From the NCBI GenBank assembly GCA_022340405.1, contig JAJDOA010000269.1, positions 1-32,702 of the forward strand: a stretch of 32,702 bases of DNA, written 5' to 3'. The position numbers and the translations under genes were made by a program. Positions 23,100-30,641 of the stretch are shown in pieces. Below the pieces are notes generated by a model that saw only the letters and a program-made list of their open reading frames with translations, did not search any database and was not told the DNA's origin. This DNA comes from Desulfobacteraceae bacterium. Its GTDB lineage: Bacteria; Desulfobacterota; Desulfobacteria; Desulfobacterales; JAJDOA01. Position 1 is the first letter of the stretch; each line of letters begins with the position of its first letter.

Positions 23100-23480
23100 A
23101 TGACCATTTCATTATCGGTGGATGCCTTGCGGGATTTGACCGTCTTCACCGTCGAGGGAGAGCTGAGTTTCGAAGAGCAGGTCGAGGTTCTCCGTATATT
23201 CTATGGCGGTGACCCGACCACAAACGTACTGTGGGATTTTCGGAACATCACTGGAAATCGCATTCAATCGGAAGAGGCTTCCGGGATCGTTTCTTTCATC
23301 AAAAGAAACGAGGCAAAACGACCCTCAGGCAAGACGGCCCTGGTGGTCAGTACAGATCTGGATTTTGGCTTGTCCCGGGTAAGCCAGGCCTATGGTGAGT
23401 CTGAAGGGCTGCCCTGGGAAATCAGGGCCTTTCGATCGATGGAATCCGCCTACAGGTGGATCGATGGCAGGGACGAATGA
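23100..23480 (+). CDS. Small STAS-like protein of unknown function
   Basis: A 126-aa protein with alternating strands and helices: MTISLSVDALRDLTVFTVEGELSFEEQVEVLRIFYGG, then TTNVLWDFRNITGN, then GKTALVVSTDLDFGLSRVSQAYGE and RAFRSMESAYRWID. The order (strand, helix, VLWDFR strand, helix, FGLSR, end helix) and the NVLWDFR motif are those of a family of small proteins common in sulfate reducers and related bacteria. I know no function for it, but it resembles the SpoIIAA/STAS fold. The phosphorylatable Ser of anti-sigma antagonists is not obvious. ATG 23100 is preceded by GGTGGAG. The stop overlaps the next ATG (ATGA), so expression is coupled to the poly-gamma-glutamate-hydrolase-like gene. 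Confidence 0.75.
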   Translation: MTISLSVDALRDLTVFTVEGELSFEEQVEVLRIFYGGDPTTNVLWDFRNITGNRIQSEEASGIVSFIKRNEAKRPSGKTALVVSTDLDFGLSRVSQAYGESEGLPWEIRAFRSMESAYRWIDGRDE

Positions 23481-24142
23481 AGGACACCTATTTGGGTTTT
23501 ACTCAACTCCGACAAGAGGAGACAGAAGGGCGGGACTATCGGATTCGCCTGCGCAAGGCGGATTCGAACATTGCCGTGCTGGCGCCTCACGGTGGCGGCA
23601 TCGAGCCGGGAACGGCCGAGGTCGCCGACGCCATCGCCGACGGCGACTACACCTTCTACGCTTTCCAGGGGTTGAAACCTAGCGGAAACCGAACATTGCA
23701 CCTCACCAGCGTCCGTTTCGACGAGCCCGTGGGCGTCCAAGCGGCCAGGGCGGCGGAAATCGCCGTGACGGTCCATGGATGCCGGGACCAGGGGGAGACC
23801 GTCTTCGTGGGCGGAAGGGGCGGGGCGTGGCAACTGCGGATGCTGCAATCACTGCAGGATGCAGGTTTCGAGGCGCGAATCACCCACACCCCTGAACGTG
23901 CCGGCAGGCGTTTGTCCAACCTTTGCAATCGGTGCCGGAGCGGTGAGGGGGTTCAGCTGGAGTTGTCCCTGGGGTTGAGAAAACGCCTGCTCGTTCCGCT
24001 GTATCGGACGGCCGCGAGAAGGAGAACGGACCGTTTCTCTCTGTTCGTCGGCTCGGTTCGGCAGGCGATGCGGGGGGCAGAATTCGGTTCTCTCGCCGTG
24101 CGGCCTGACCGGTGGGGGCCGGCCGCTCGGCCCCTCGGATGA
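23477..24142 (+). CDS. Poly-gamma-glutamate hydrolase family protein
   Basis: A 221-aa protein of the Gamma_PGA_hydro (YmaC/phage replication-like, DUF867) family. The zinc-site motif APHGGGIEPGTAE is near residue 40-50 with YTFYAFQGLKPSGNRTLHLTSVRFDEP following; the second part often reads HITSHRFDEP, so one His is replaced by Val here while the first LH is kept. Known members hydrolyse gamma-linked polyglutamate; bacterial chromosomal copies often have unknown substrates. The C-terminal 40 residues (RRRTDRFSLFVGSVRQAM) are basic. It overlaps the STAS-like stop by four bases and precedes an aminotransferase by 67 bases on the same strand, so a three-gene operon is likely. Confidence 0.78.
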   Translation: MKDTYLGFTQLRQEETEGRDYRIRLRKADSNIAVLAPHGGGIEPGTAEVADAIADGDYTFYAFQGLKPSGNRTLHLTSVRFDEPVGVQAARAAEIAVTVHGCRDQGETVFVGGRGGAWQLRMLQSLQDAGFEARITHTPERAGRRLSNLCNRCRSGEGVQLELSLGLRKRLLVPLYRTAARRRTDRFSLFVGSVRQAMRGAEFGSLAVRPDRWGPAARPLG

Positions 24143-24209
24143 GCGGCGGCATCGTTTCTTCAGGGCCGGCACTTTGAACCCGCTGGACAAAAGTCGATGG
24201 AGCATGCGT

Positions 24210-25316
24210 ATGAAACCGTTTCGGTTGGAACGCTATTTCGCAAAGCATGAATTCACGGCTCCGCATCTCCTGTGCTGCTCGGACTGCGAAACCTTCTCGG
24301 TGGAGGAGCTGTTTCGGCTGGAGCCGGAAGCCCGGGACCGGTTTGCGTCCTTGCGGTTGGGCTACACCGAATCCCTCGGTTCTCCGGAGCTGAGAGAACA
24401 GATTGCCTCCCTGTACCGTCAGATCGGGCCGGAGCAGATCCTGGTCCACGCCGGTGCGGAGGAGGCGATCTTCAACTTCATGCACGTATGCCTGGAGCCG
24501 GGCGACCATGTGGTGGTCCACTCCCCGTACTACCAGTCGCTGGGTGAGGTGGCCCGAAGCATCGGTGCCGAGGTGACGGAGTGGGAGGGCGACCGGAACA
24601 AGGGGTGGCAGCCGGATCTGTCGTTTCTGGAAAAGGCCTTGAACGCCCGCACCCGCGCGGTGGTGGTGAACTTCCCGCACAACCCGACGGGCTTCCTTCC
24701 TGACGCCGATTTTCTTTCAGAACTGTCCAGGCTTTCCGAGGTCCACGGTTTTGTCGTGTTCTGCGACGAAGTCTATCGTGGGCTGGAGCACAGTCCGGCC
24801 GACCGCCTACCCGCCTTTTCCGACTTGAACCACCGAGGAATCTCGCTGGGTGTGATGTCGAAAACCTACGGCTTGGCGGGACTGCGTATCGGTTGGATTG
24901 CGACGCGGAACCGTGATCTCTATCAAAAACTATCTGCTTTCAAGGACTACACGACCATCTGCAGCAGCGCACCCAGCGAATTTCTTGCCGCTCTGGCCCT
25001 TCGGCACCGCAAATGGATCGTAGAGCGGAATCGGGGAATCATCGTATCGAACCTGGACCGGCTGGACGTGTTTTTCGCAGCACACACCGGCCGCTTCGAG
25101 TGGCAGCGTCCAAAGGCCGGCCCCATCGCCTTTCCTCGGTATCTGGGCGAATCCGTGGACGAGTTCTGCGAAAACGTACGCCGACACGCCGGCGTGCTGC
25201 TGCTGCCGGGAACCCTGTATCGAGAGGGGCTCGACGGATTTCGGATCGGATTTGGAAGGAAGGATTTTCCGGAGGGCCTCGCCCGACTGGACCGCTATCT
25301 TCGATCCCGTGCGTGA
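24210..25316 (+). CDS. Class I/II PLP-dependent aminotransferase
   Basis: A 368-aa fold-type I aminotransferase. Visible motifs: HAGAEEAIFNFMHVCL (cofactor phosphate pocket), SPYYQSL, NFPHNPTGF (aspartate-binding Asn), CDEVYRGLE (Asp and Tyr contacting PLP), and SKTYGLAGLRIGW with Lys218 as the Schiff-base lysine. The substrate class is not clear; the pattern SLGSPELREQIASLY with CDEVYRGLE reminds me of the group that includes capreomycidine-synthase-like and other unusual amino-acid enzymes. ATG 24210 has GATGGAG eight bases upstream; ATG 24204 is possible. It follows the poly-gamma-glutamate-hydrolase-like gene, hinting at amino acid or glutamyl-polymer metabolism, which is speculative. Confidence 0.88.
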   Translation: MKPFRLERYFAKHEFTAPHLLCCSDCETFSVEELFRLEPEARDRFASLRLGYTESLGSPELREQIASLYRQIGPEQILVHAGAEEAIFNFMHVCLEPGDHVVVHSPYYQSLGEVARSIGAEVTEWEGDRNKGWQPDLSFLEKALNARTRAVVVNFPHNPTGFLPDADFLSELSRLSEVHGFVVFCDEVYRGLEHSPADRLPAFSDLNHRGISLGVMSKTYGLAGLRIGWIATRNRDLYQKLSAFKDYTTICSSAPSEFLAALALRHRKWIVERNRGIIVSNLDRLDVFFAAHTGRFEWQRPKAGPIAFPRYLGESVDEFCENVRRHAGVLLLPGTLYREGLDGFRIGFGRKDFPEGLARLDRYLRSRA

Positions 25317-25508
25317 CATTGTGCTGAAAGGAACGCGACCGTATCGCTTTGCGTCCAACCCGCTTTCGGCACGAAATATTGGGATGGGGGTTTTCCTTCC
25401 GCTGTGGCGGGGACCTGTCGATACAGGCGGGGGTAGGTTCCGTCCCTGAGCAAACCAGAAAGCTGGAGCGCACGCCTTGGCATGCGCAGCCGAGTTGGTC
25501 ACGGGGAG

Positions 25509-25540
25509 CCCCAAACCCGGCCCGATGGCCGGGTTTGGGG
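25509..25540. terminator. Strong 14-bp perfect hairpin between convergent genes
   Basis: CCCCAAACCCGGCC and GGCCGGGTTTGGGG form a perfect 14-bp stem with loop CGAT. It lies between the aminotransferase (+) and the small Cys-rich gene (-), whose stop is only ten bases to the right. There is no T-run on either strand, so it is terminator-like but could also act as an RNA end-protecting structure for both transcripts. Confidence 0.55.
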
Positions 25541-25549
25541 GATCATCGA

Positions 25550-25726
25550 TCAGGCCACGCTGCAGCGCCGGGCCCGGCGGCCGCTTTCGCGGGCCGCGGC
25601 GCGGTAGCAGATATGCCGGCCCCTTTCGTCCTTTGCATAGGCATCGCAGTCGGCCAACCGGTCGACCAGCCGCTCTTTCTCCATCGAACAGCAGGCCCTG
25701 GCCTTTTCACGCTTACGAAAATTCAT
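25550..25726 (-). CDS. 58-aa Cys-rich basic small protein
   Basis: The protein starts MNFRKREKARACCSMEKERLVDRLADCDAYAKDERGRH and ends CYRAAARESGRRARRCSV. It has an exceptionally good ribosome-binding site, AGGAGGT seven bases before the ATG, which makes it a real gene despite its size. It has five cysteines (CC, C, C, C), no membrane segment, and is rich in Arg, Lys and Glu; the spacing does not match a known zinc finger that I can name. The track start at 25777 adds 17 codons and ignores the Shine-Dalgarno. It stands alone, convergent with the aminotransferase and before a strong hairpin. Function unknown; I faintly recall similar small proteins in sulfate reducers but cannot confirm it. Confidence 0.7.
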   Translation of the reverse strand: MNFRKREKARACCSMEKERLVDRLADCDAYAKDERGRHICYRAAARESGRRARRCSVA

Positions 25727-26008
25727 GATATACCTCCTCGCGCCGCGCGGGCGCCGTTCATTTCGCTTCCAGAGCAATTGTCAGGATACCGTTTGGTTTC
25801 TGTCATGGGCTTCTCAAAAAAAATGTGCACTCTTGCAGGCAATGCAAGCGCCGTGAATCGATGGGGAATCGCCCATGCGGTGCTCCCCCAAGTACCACGG
25901 AGGCGGAAGACCTGCATCGGCGGCAATGTACGCGCGTGGGTGGGGTTTTCGTCGCGTGCCCGGCGGTCGGTCTTCAGGCACTGCCGTTGGTTTGGTTCCG
26001 TTGGGTTT

Positions 26009-27664
26009 TCAGATCTGAAAATCGAAGGGTGCCTTTGGCTTTTCCGTGGCCTTGATCACCACTAGGGTGATATCGTCTTCCCGGTGACGCCCCCGGGTGA
26101 ACTCGGCAACATCTGCAAACACCGCATCCAGGATGGTTGCCGCGCTCTCCTCCGCGTAACGGCGCAGCACTTTACGGAATCGGTCCATTCCGTAGGATTC
26201 GCCTTCCAGATTCACCGCTTCCCAGATACCGTCGGTGCCCACGGCGACAACCTGTCCTTGTCGCAACCCCTCCGTTTGCTGCTCCTCGTACCGGCGGTGC
26301 TCGTCGATACCGAGAGCGAGCCCATCACCCTGCAGATTTCGGAAACGGTCTTCGTCCGGGTCATAGAGAAGCGCCGGCGGATGCCCCGCCCGGATCCAGC
26401 TCAAGACATCGTTGTGCGTATCCAGGCGGATGTAGAACAGCGTCATGAAACGGCCGGTATCCTGCACGTCGCGGGTCAACTGCCGGTTCATTCCCTCGAC
26501 GATTTGCCGTCCCGTTTCGCACTGCTGCGATCGCATGCGCAGTGAAGCGCGTGCAGCGGCCATGAGAAGAGCGGCTTCCACGCCGTGGCCGGAGACATCC
26601 CCCACGGCCACGCTGACGGAACCGTCCGCACAACGGGTATCTTCGATGAAGTCGAAATAGTCGCCCCCGATTTCATCGCAGTTCAACGTTCGGCCCTCGA
26701 TCTGAAAACCGTTCCGGTGGATACCGTTCTGGGGCAGCAGCGCCCTCTGTACTTCCCCCGCAAGGGTCAGCGCACGCTTTTGCGGCGTGATGTCGATGAC
26801 GAAAACCATGGTGCCCATGGAATGGCCTCGGTCGTCGTTGAGGCCGCTGCCGTAGATCAGCACCGGAATCTGTCGACCGTCGGCAGACGACAAGATGCCT
26901 TCGATTCCCTTGAATACCCCGGACAGGATGCCGTTCCGGTTGGCCTTTAAAAATTCCCTGTACTCTGCGGTGGTGAAATCCAACGGGGTGCGCCCGATCA
27001 CCTTTTCCCGCGGCAACCCGACCATCCGGCAAAAAGCGGCATTGGCGTCGGTGATGCCGAAGGCGGCATCCAGAAGGAGGAAGCCTTCATCGGTGGTTTC
27101 GACAATGCGGCGGTATTTTTCCTCGCTTTTGAGCACTCGTTGTTCGGCCCGAAGCCGTTGGAGTTCGGCGGCGGCCCTTCCGGCGAAAATATGAATCACC
27201 TCTTCAGCCCGCGTCTCCCTGGGCATGGGACGGGTGTCGAGAACGGCTAGGTTGCCCATTACGCTGCCGTCCGTATCGAGCAGCGGGGCTCCCATGTAAC
27301 TCACTGCGCCGATGCTTTTCAGGTCCGTATCTTCCGGAAAGATTTCGGCAATGTTGTCGTCGTAATGGACCAGCCGGCCGTTTTCGACGACAGCTTGACA
27401 GGGGGTGCCCGAGACGTCCATGACAAAGCCCGGTACCGGTCGACCCTCTGAGCACATCGCCAACACCTTCAGCTTTCCTCTCTTCCTGTCGTACTCGGAC
27501 ATCCATGCGCTCCTTGTGCGAAGCGCGCGGGAGAGGTTTTCCACCAGTGCCTCAAAGAATTTGGCACCTGTGGAAGTGGCGGTGCCTTCGAAAATGCGCC
27601 GGAGCGCAGCATTCTCATCGGTCACCCGCAAGGGAAAGGCGTTGCTGCTCGTTTCGGCATCCAT
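26009..27664 (-). CDS. GAF-PAS-SpoIIE (PP2C-type) serine phosphatase
   Basis: A 551-aa regulator. Residues about 30-170 are a GAF domain (FFEALVENLSRALRTRSAWMSEY, SYMGAPLLDTDGSVMGNLAVLD). Residues about 180-300 are a PAS domain (YRRIVETTDEGFLLLDAAFGITDANAAFCRMVG, VFVIDITPQKRAL). Residues about 310-545 are an RsbU/SpoIIE-type PP2C phosphatase with metal ligands in EIGGDYFDF, VAVGDVSGHGVEAALLMA, AVGTDGIWEA and REDDITLVVI, all kept. Such proteins dephosphorylate STAS anti-anti-sigma factors in partner-switching systems. There is no partner kinase next to it, though the STAS-like protein at 23100 is 3 kb away. ATG 27664 has GGAAAG upstream. No transmembrane segment is seen, so it acts in the cytoplasm. 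Confidence 0.92.
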   Translation of the reverse strand: MDAETSSNAFPLRVTDENAALRRIFEGTATSTGAKFFEALVENLSRALRTRSAWMSEYDRKRGKLKVLAMCSEGRPVPGFVMDVSGTPCQAVVENGRLVHYDDNIAEIFPEDTDLKSIGAVSYMGAPLLDTDGSVMGNLAVLDTRPMPRETRAEEVIHIFAGRAAAELQRLRAEQRVLKSEEKYRRIVETTDEGFLLLDAAFGITDANAAFCRMVGLPREKVIGRTPLDFTTAEYREFLKANRNGILSGVFKGIEGILSSADGRQIPVLIYGSGLNDDRGHSMGTMVFVIDITPQKRALTLAGEVQRALLPQNGIHRNGFQIEGRTLNCDEIGGDYFDFIEDTRCADGSVSVAVGDVSGHGVEAALLMAAARASLRMRSQQCETGRQIVEGMNRQLTRDVQDTGRFMTLFYIRLDTHNDVLSWIRAGHPPALLYDPDEDRFRNLQGDGLALGIDEHRRYEEQQTEGLRQGQVVAVGTDGIWEAVNLEGESYGMDRFRKVLRRYAEESAATILDAVFADVAEFTRGRHREDDITLVVIKATEKPKAPFDFQI

Positions 27665-27817
27665 GGCGGCGGACTTTCCGGCAAGGGTTTGCTTAAATCC
27701 CTATGAAATAAAAAGCCAAATTGAAAACAATAAGACCGCATGCAGCGCACGGCAAGCAGGGGCGAAAGACTGTTCGGAGATACGGCAGCCAGTTGGCGCA
27801 GGGGAGGATATTCCGGT

Positions 27818-28630
27818 TCAGGCTATGCAGGGGGATGCATCTTCGATTGCAGCCCAGCTGAAAATCTTCTGGCCCAGCAGCAGCTCACACCGCCGGGCGT
27901 TCCGAACCGTCTGGGCATGGAAAACGTCCAGCAACACCATATCCAGGCCCGCGGCGGCAAGCATGGGCAGAAAGGTCGTTTCCAGGGCGATCTTTCGCCG
28001 AATCGAACCGGCTCCCGAAGAGAGATTGGAGAGGCCTGCCACGGTGCGGACCGGTTCGCCCAGCAGGTCCTGCAAGCGGTGCAGCACGGACAGGACGGCG
28101 CGATTGTGGCGGATGCCGTCTTCCCAGGCCACGGGCGCCACGACGGGATCGATGAACAAGCGGTCGGCGGGGAGGGAATACCGGTGGTAGGCTTCCATCA
28201 GGGAAACGGCCAGGGTCATGAGATCCTCGGGATCCAGGGGCACTCTTCCCTCCGCATCCAGCAGATAGCCGACGATCTCGACTTCGTATCGAGCCGCCAG
28301 CGGCAGAATTCGCTCCAGTTTGAAGGGTTCCAGGGAAAATCCGTTGATGATGGATCGGTTGCGGCAAACCGCAAGCCCGGCCTCAAGAGCGTCCGGGTTT
28401 ACCGTGTCCAGCACCAGCGGCAGTTCGGTTTCTGCCTGAACGGTTTCCACCAGGAAGGCAAACCGCTTTTCAGCCTCCCTGGGCAGCGGTCCGGAATTGA
28501 TGTCGATGGCCTGGGCGCCGGCCGCGCAGCACCGCTGCACCATTTTTCGGATCGGCTTCGGGTCCATGTCCTGGACGGCCACCCCAATATCGGGGTGAAC
28601 AACATTGAGATTGTCGGCCGATAGAATCAT
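27818..28630 (-). CDS. Pterin-binding methyltetrahydrofolate methyltransferase-like protein
   Basis: A 270-aa TIM-barrel protein of the dihydropteroate-synthase/AcsE superfamily. Segments that fit: QAIDINSGPLPREAEKRF (strand-2 Asp/Asn), LPLVLDTVNPDALEAGL (strand 3), IINGFSLE (NS-type motif), FIDPVVAPVAW, and AGLSNLSSG (the late Asn that contacts the pterin). AcsE-type proteins move the methyl group from methyl-tetrahydrofolate to a corrinoid Fe-S protein in the acetyl-CoA pathway; stand-alone relatives serve other corrinoid methyl transfers. No corrinoid protein or CO-dehydrogenase gene is adjacent, so the acceptor is unknown. The ATG at 28630 overlaps the stop of the DUF4126 gene by four bases. 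The longer track ORF (to 29521) merges with another frame and is not real. Confidence 0.85.
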   Translation of the reverse strand: MILSADNLNVVHPDIGVAVQDMDPKPIRKMVQRCCAAGAQAIDINSGPLPREAEKRFAFLVETVQAETELPLVLDTVNPDALEAGLAVCRNRSIINGFSLEPFKLERILPLAARYEVEIVGYLLDAEGRVPLDPEDLMTLAVSLMEAYHRYSLPADRLFIDPVVAPVAWEDGIRHNRAVLSVLHRLQDLLGEPVRTVAGLSNLSSGAGSIRRKIALETTFLPMLAAAGLDMVLLDVFHAQTVRNARRCELLLGQKIFSWAAIEDASPCIA

Positions 28631-29319
28631 TCCGCATCCATGCTGTTTCGATCCGGCACCATCACAGTTCCCGCGCCGACGCCGATACCGGACGGTGCGG
28701 CAACCGGTCGAGGTCGGGCCCCGAAGCCCTCCCTTAGCTTGCGAAACACTGTTGTAATCCCTCTGCCGATTTTCGGCAACAACCAGATCAGGAGCAGGAT
28801 CCAGAGCAGCGCCATACCCAGAAAAACCAACGGATAGTGCAGGGCGGCCCACAGACCGCCGATCACGGCGACGTCTTCGGCCAGCGATGCGGTCCAGTTG
28901 GAGAAGGGCTCCGGGGAGGTGTTGATCAGGACACGGGTCCCCGATTTGGCGACATGGGAGACCGCTGCCATCGCACCGCCCAGAATGCCGGCGGCGACGG
29001 CGACGGCCGGGTTGACATCGCCCACCGCACCAGCGGCCAGGACGGCCCCGGCTGGAATGCGGATAAAGGAGTGGATGACGTCCCAGCCCGTGTCCACTCC
29101 CGGTGTCTTGTCCGCAAAAAACTCCGCGACGTACATGACCGCCGCCGAGCCGATGACCAATGGATGGGCTAATACCATGAGGCCTTCCGGAAGAACGATG
29201 TTTCCGGTGTGTCCCAGAACCCCCAGCATGAGTACGGCTGCATAGAGATTGATCCCGCTGGCCCAGGCGGCCCCCATGGACATGGCGATGGCATTCGTCA
29301 CCTGCAGGTAATCCTCCAT
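28627..29319 (-). CDS. DUF4126 multi-pass membrane protein
   Basis: A 230-aa protein with several hydrophobic helices: ASGINLYAAVLMLGVLGHTG, LVIGSAAVMYVAEFFADKTPGVDTGWDVIHSFIRIPAGAVLAAGAV, AVAVAAGILGGAMAAVSHV and LVFLGMALLWILLLIWLLP. The G-x-N-x-Y-A and EFFADKxPxVDTxWDxxHxxIR motifs are those of the DUF4126 family, of unknown function. ATG 29319 has GGGGAGGA a few bases upstream; the track start at 29418 lacks one. Its last codon overlaps the methyltransferase start, so the two are co-translated. A link between a membrane protein and a pterin methyltransferase is unexplained. Confidence 0.85.
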   Translation of the reverse strand: MEDYLQVTNAIAMSMGAAWASGINLYAAVLMLGVLGHTGNIVLPEGLMVLAHPLVIGSAAVMYVAEFFADKTPGVDTGWDVIHSFIRIPAGAVLAAGAVGDVNPAVAVAAGILGGAMAAVSHVAKSGTRVLINTSPEPFSNWTASLAEDVAVIGGLWAALHYPLVFLGMALLWILLLIWLLPKIGRGITTVFRKLREGFGARPRPVAAPSGIGVGAGTVMVPDRNSMDAE

Positions 29320-29640
29320 GATGTCCTCCCCTCGTGGAAATGCTTTGCTCTCTTGGCCGCCACGCACTGTATCGATCACGGCCGGAAAACGATAATGAGA
29401 CCCCCCTTGCGTATGCACGGGAACAAATCAATTTTCGTGCCAATCGGATGATAAAAGATTTTAGATAGTTATGAAAATAATTTGCCGCCTCCGTCGACAA
29501 TTCGGCCCGCGGATTCGACAAAAACGTCGAAAGCCGATTGCAGGGGCTCCACCTTCGAGGTCGAGCCCGTTTCGCATTGTCGATTCGGGTGGTGGCTGCA
29601 AGGATGCGGGAGCGTCAAAAATCCAAGAAAGGAAGATGCC
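29320..29640. other. AT-rich divergent regulatory region
   Basis: This 321-base gap separates the DUF4126 operon (-) from the exported-protein gene (+). It is AT-rich at 29420-29485 with ATAAAAGATTTTAGATAGTTATGAAAATAAT near 29451-29480, a likely promoter zone for one or both directions, but no clean pair of hexamers could be chosen. A weak sigma54-like site is listed separately. Confidence 0.5.
29428..29443 (-). promoter_or_regulatory. Weak sigma54-like promoter candidate for the DUF4126 operon
   Basis: On the minus strand TTGGCACGAAAATTGAT has the -24 element TTGGCAC, correctly spaced five bases from TTGAT, where the -12 consensus is TTGCA/T. The invariant -12 GC is GA here, so activity is doubtful. 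It lies about 110 bases upstream of the DUF4126 start. Confidence 0.2.
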
Positions 29641-30129
29641 ATGGGCTGGAGGAAAAGGATGCGACAGACAGCGGCAGGTCTGCTGATGCTGATGTCGGTC
29701 TCGGCGGCTGCGGGCGCTTTTCATACGGTGCGCACCCTGCCCAGGGAACAGGCGGATTATTACCCCTGGATCTCTTTTCTTTCCAAAGGTCCCGCGGAAA
29801 AGCTCCCGGCAGAAGACGCCCCGCTGGCCTATTACCGCGCCTTCCGAGTGGTTGTGGTCCAGGACCCCCAGCAACCGCTGGTGTTTCTCGAAGAGACGGT
29901 GAGCGGGGAAAACGGCTGCTGCGTTCGTCTGGCCTCCGTCGCCGAACTCGATCTCGTTCAATTGTACGCGGCATTCGGCCTGCCGGAGGGCGGATCCGAA
30001 TTTCGGTTCATCGCCTGGCAGTCGGCCACAGCTTTCACTTTTTCCATCGGCCAGCGGCGGTTTTTACTGACCGATCTGGGGAACCTCCGGGTCCGCATCC
30101 AAGAAAGGCCGCCGTTCAGCCAACCGTAA
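29641..30129 (+). CDS. Small exported protein of unknown function
   Basis: A 162-aa protein with an N-terminal signal peptide: MGWRKRMRQTAAGLLMLMSVSAAAGAFH, positive N-region, hydrophobic core and an Ala-rich cleavage zone. The mature part is a mixed domain with FHTVRTLPREQADYYPWISFLS, LEETVSGENGCCVRLASVAELDLVQLYAAFGL and FTFSIGQRRFLLTDLGNLRVRIQE. No known enzyme motif is seen. ATG 29641 has AAGGAAG upstream; the longer track frame (from 29482) has no plausible start. It is convergent with the DUF456 gene, 23 bases apart. I do not recognise the family. Confidence 0.7.
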   Translation: MGWRKRMRQTAAGLLMLMSVSAAAGAFHTVRTLPREQADYYPWISFLSKGPAEKLPAEDAPLAYYRAFRVVVVQDPQQPLVFLEETVSGENGCCVRLASVAELDLVQLYAAFGLPEGGSEFRFIAWQSATAFTFSIGQRRFLLTDLGNLRVRIQERPPFSQP

Positions 30130-30152
30130 CCTCCAACCCTTTCGATGGGAGG

Positions 30153-30641
30153 TCACTGGAAGAGCCGGACGACGATGAAAATCCCCACCATCGCCAACGC
30201 AAGAGCCAGCTTGGCGGCGATCCCCAGTGCCAGCCCCAGCGCCGCCCCGAATCCAGCACGGCCGGCCGTTTTCAGACCCCTGCGGGCGGACAACTCCCCG
30301 AGAAAGGCACCGATGAACGGCCCCAGCAGGACACCGGGGATCCCAAAAAACACACCGACCACGGCGCCCAACATGGCACCGAAAACGGCCCGGCGGGAGG
30401 CACCGAAGGTTTTGGCGCCAAAGGCACCGGCAAGGAAATCGGCCACGTAGGTCAAGGCCGCCATTGCGGCGAGAACGGTCAACGTGACCGGACCCACATG
30501 GGCAAAGTCCTCCGCCCAGGCGGCCAGCACCAGGCCGGCGAACACCATCGGGGCACCGGGAAGAACCGGAAAGAGCAGCCCGGCGATGCCGGCCGTCACC
30601 AGCACCACCGCCAGGGTCCACAAAAGGATGTCGAGCGCCAT
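30153..30641 (-). CDS. DUF456 family membrane protein
   Basis: A 162-aa hydrophobic protein with the repeated Gly-rich helices of DUF456: MALDILLWTLAVVLVTAGIAGLLFPVLPGAPMVFAGLVLAAWAE, then LTYVADFLAGAFGAKTFGASRRAVFGAMLGAVVGVFFGIPGVLLGPFIGAFLGEL. The PxLPGxPMVFAG, Y-V-A-D-F-L-A-G-x-F-G-A-K-x-x-GAS and G-P-F-I-G-A-F-L-G-E motifs are well kept. Family function is not known. The ATG at 30641 starts the first helix; the Shine-Dalgarno is poor (TTGGGTG). A terminator-like hairpin is about 90 bases upstream on the same strand. Confidence 0.85.
   Translation of the reverse strand: MALDILLWTLAVVLVTAGIAGLLFPVLPGAPMVFAGLVLAAWAEDFAHVGPVTLTVLAAMAALTYVADFLAGAFGAKTFGASRRAVFGAMLGAVVGVFFGIPGVLLGPFIGAFLGELSARRGLKTAGRAGFGAALGLALGIAAKLALALAMVGIFIVVRLFQ

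Noticed and set aside
25832-25848. Terminator after the GAF-PAS-SpoIIE gene (CTTGCA...TGCAAG)
   Set aside because: The stem is only 6 bp and the T-run is about 8 bases away, so it is not a convincing intrinsic terminator.
28631-29521. 567-aa ORF (27818..29521) as one fused protein
   Set aside because: Only the last 270 residues match a family; the earlier part is an out-of-frame shadow of DUF4126.
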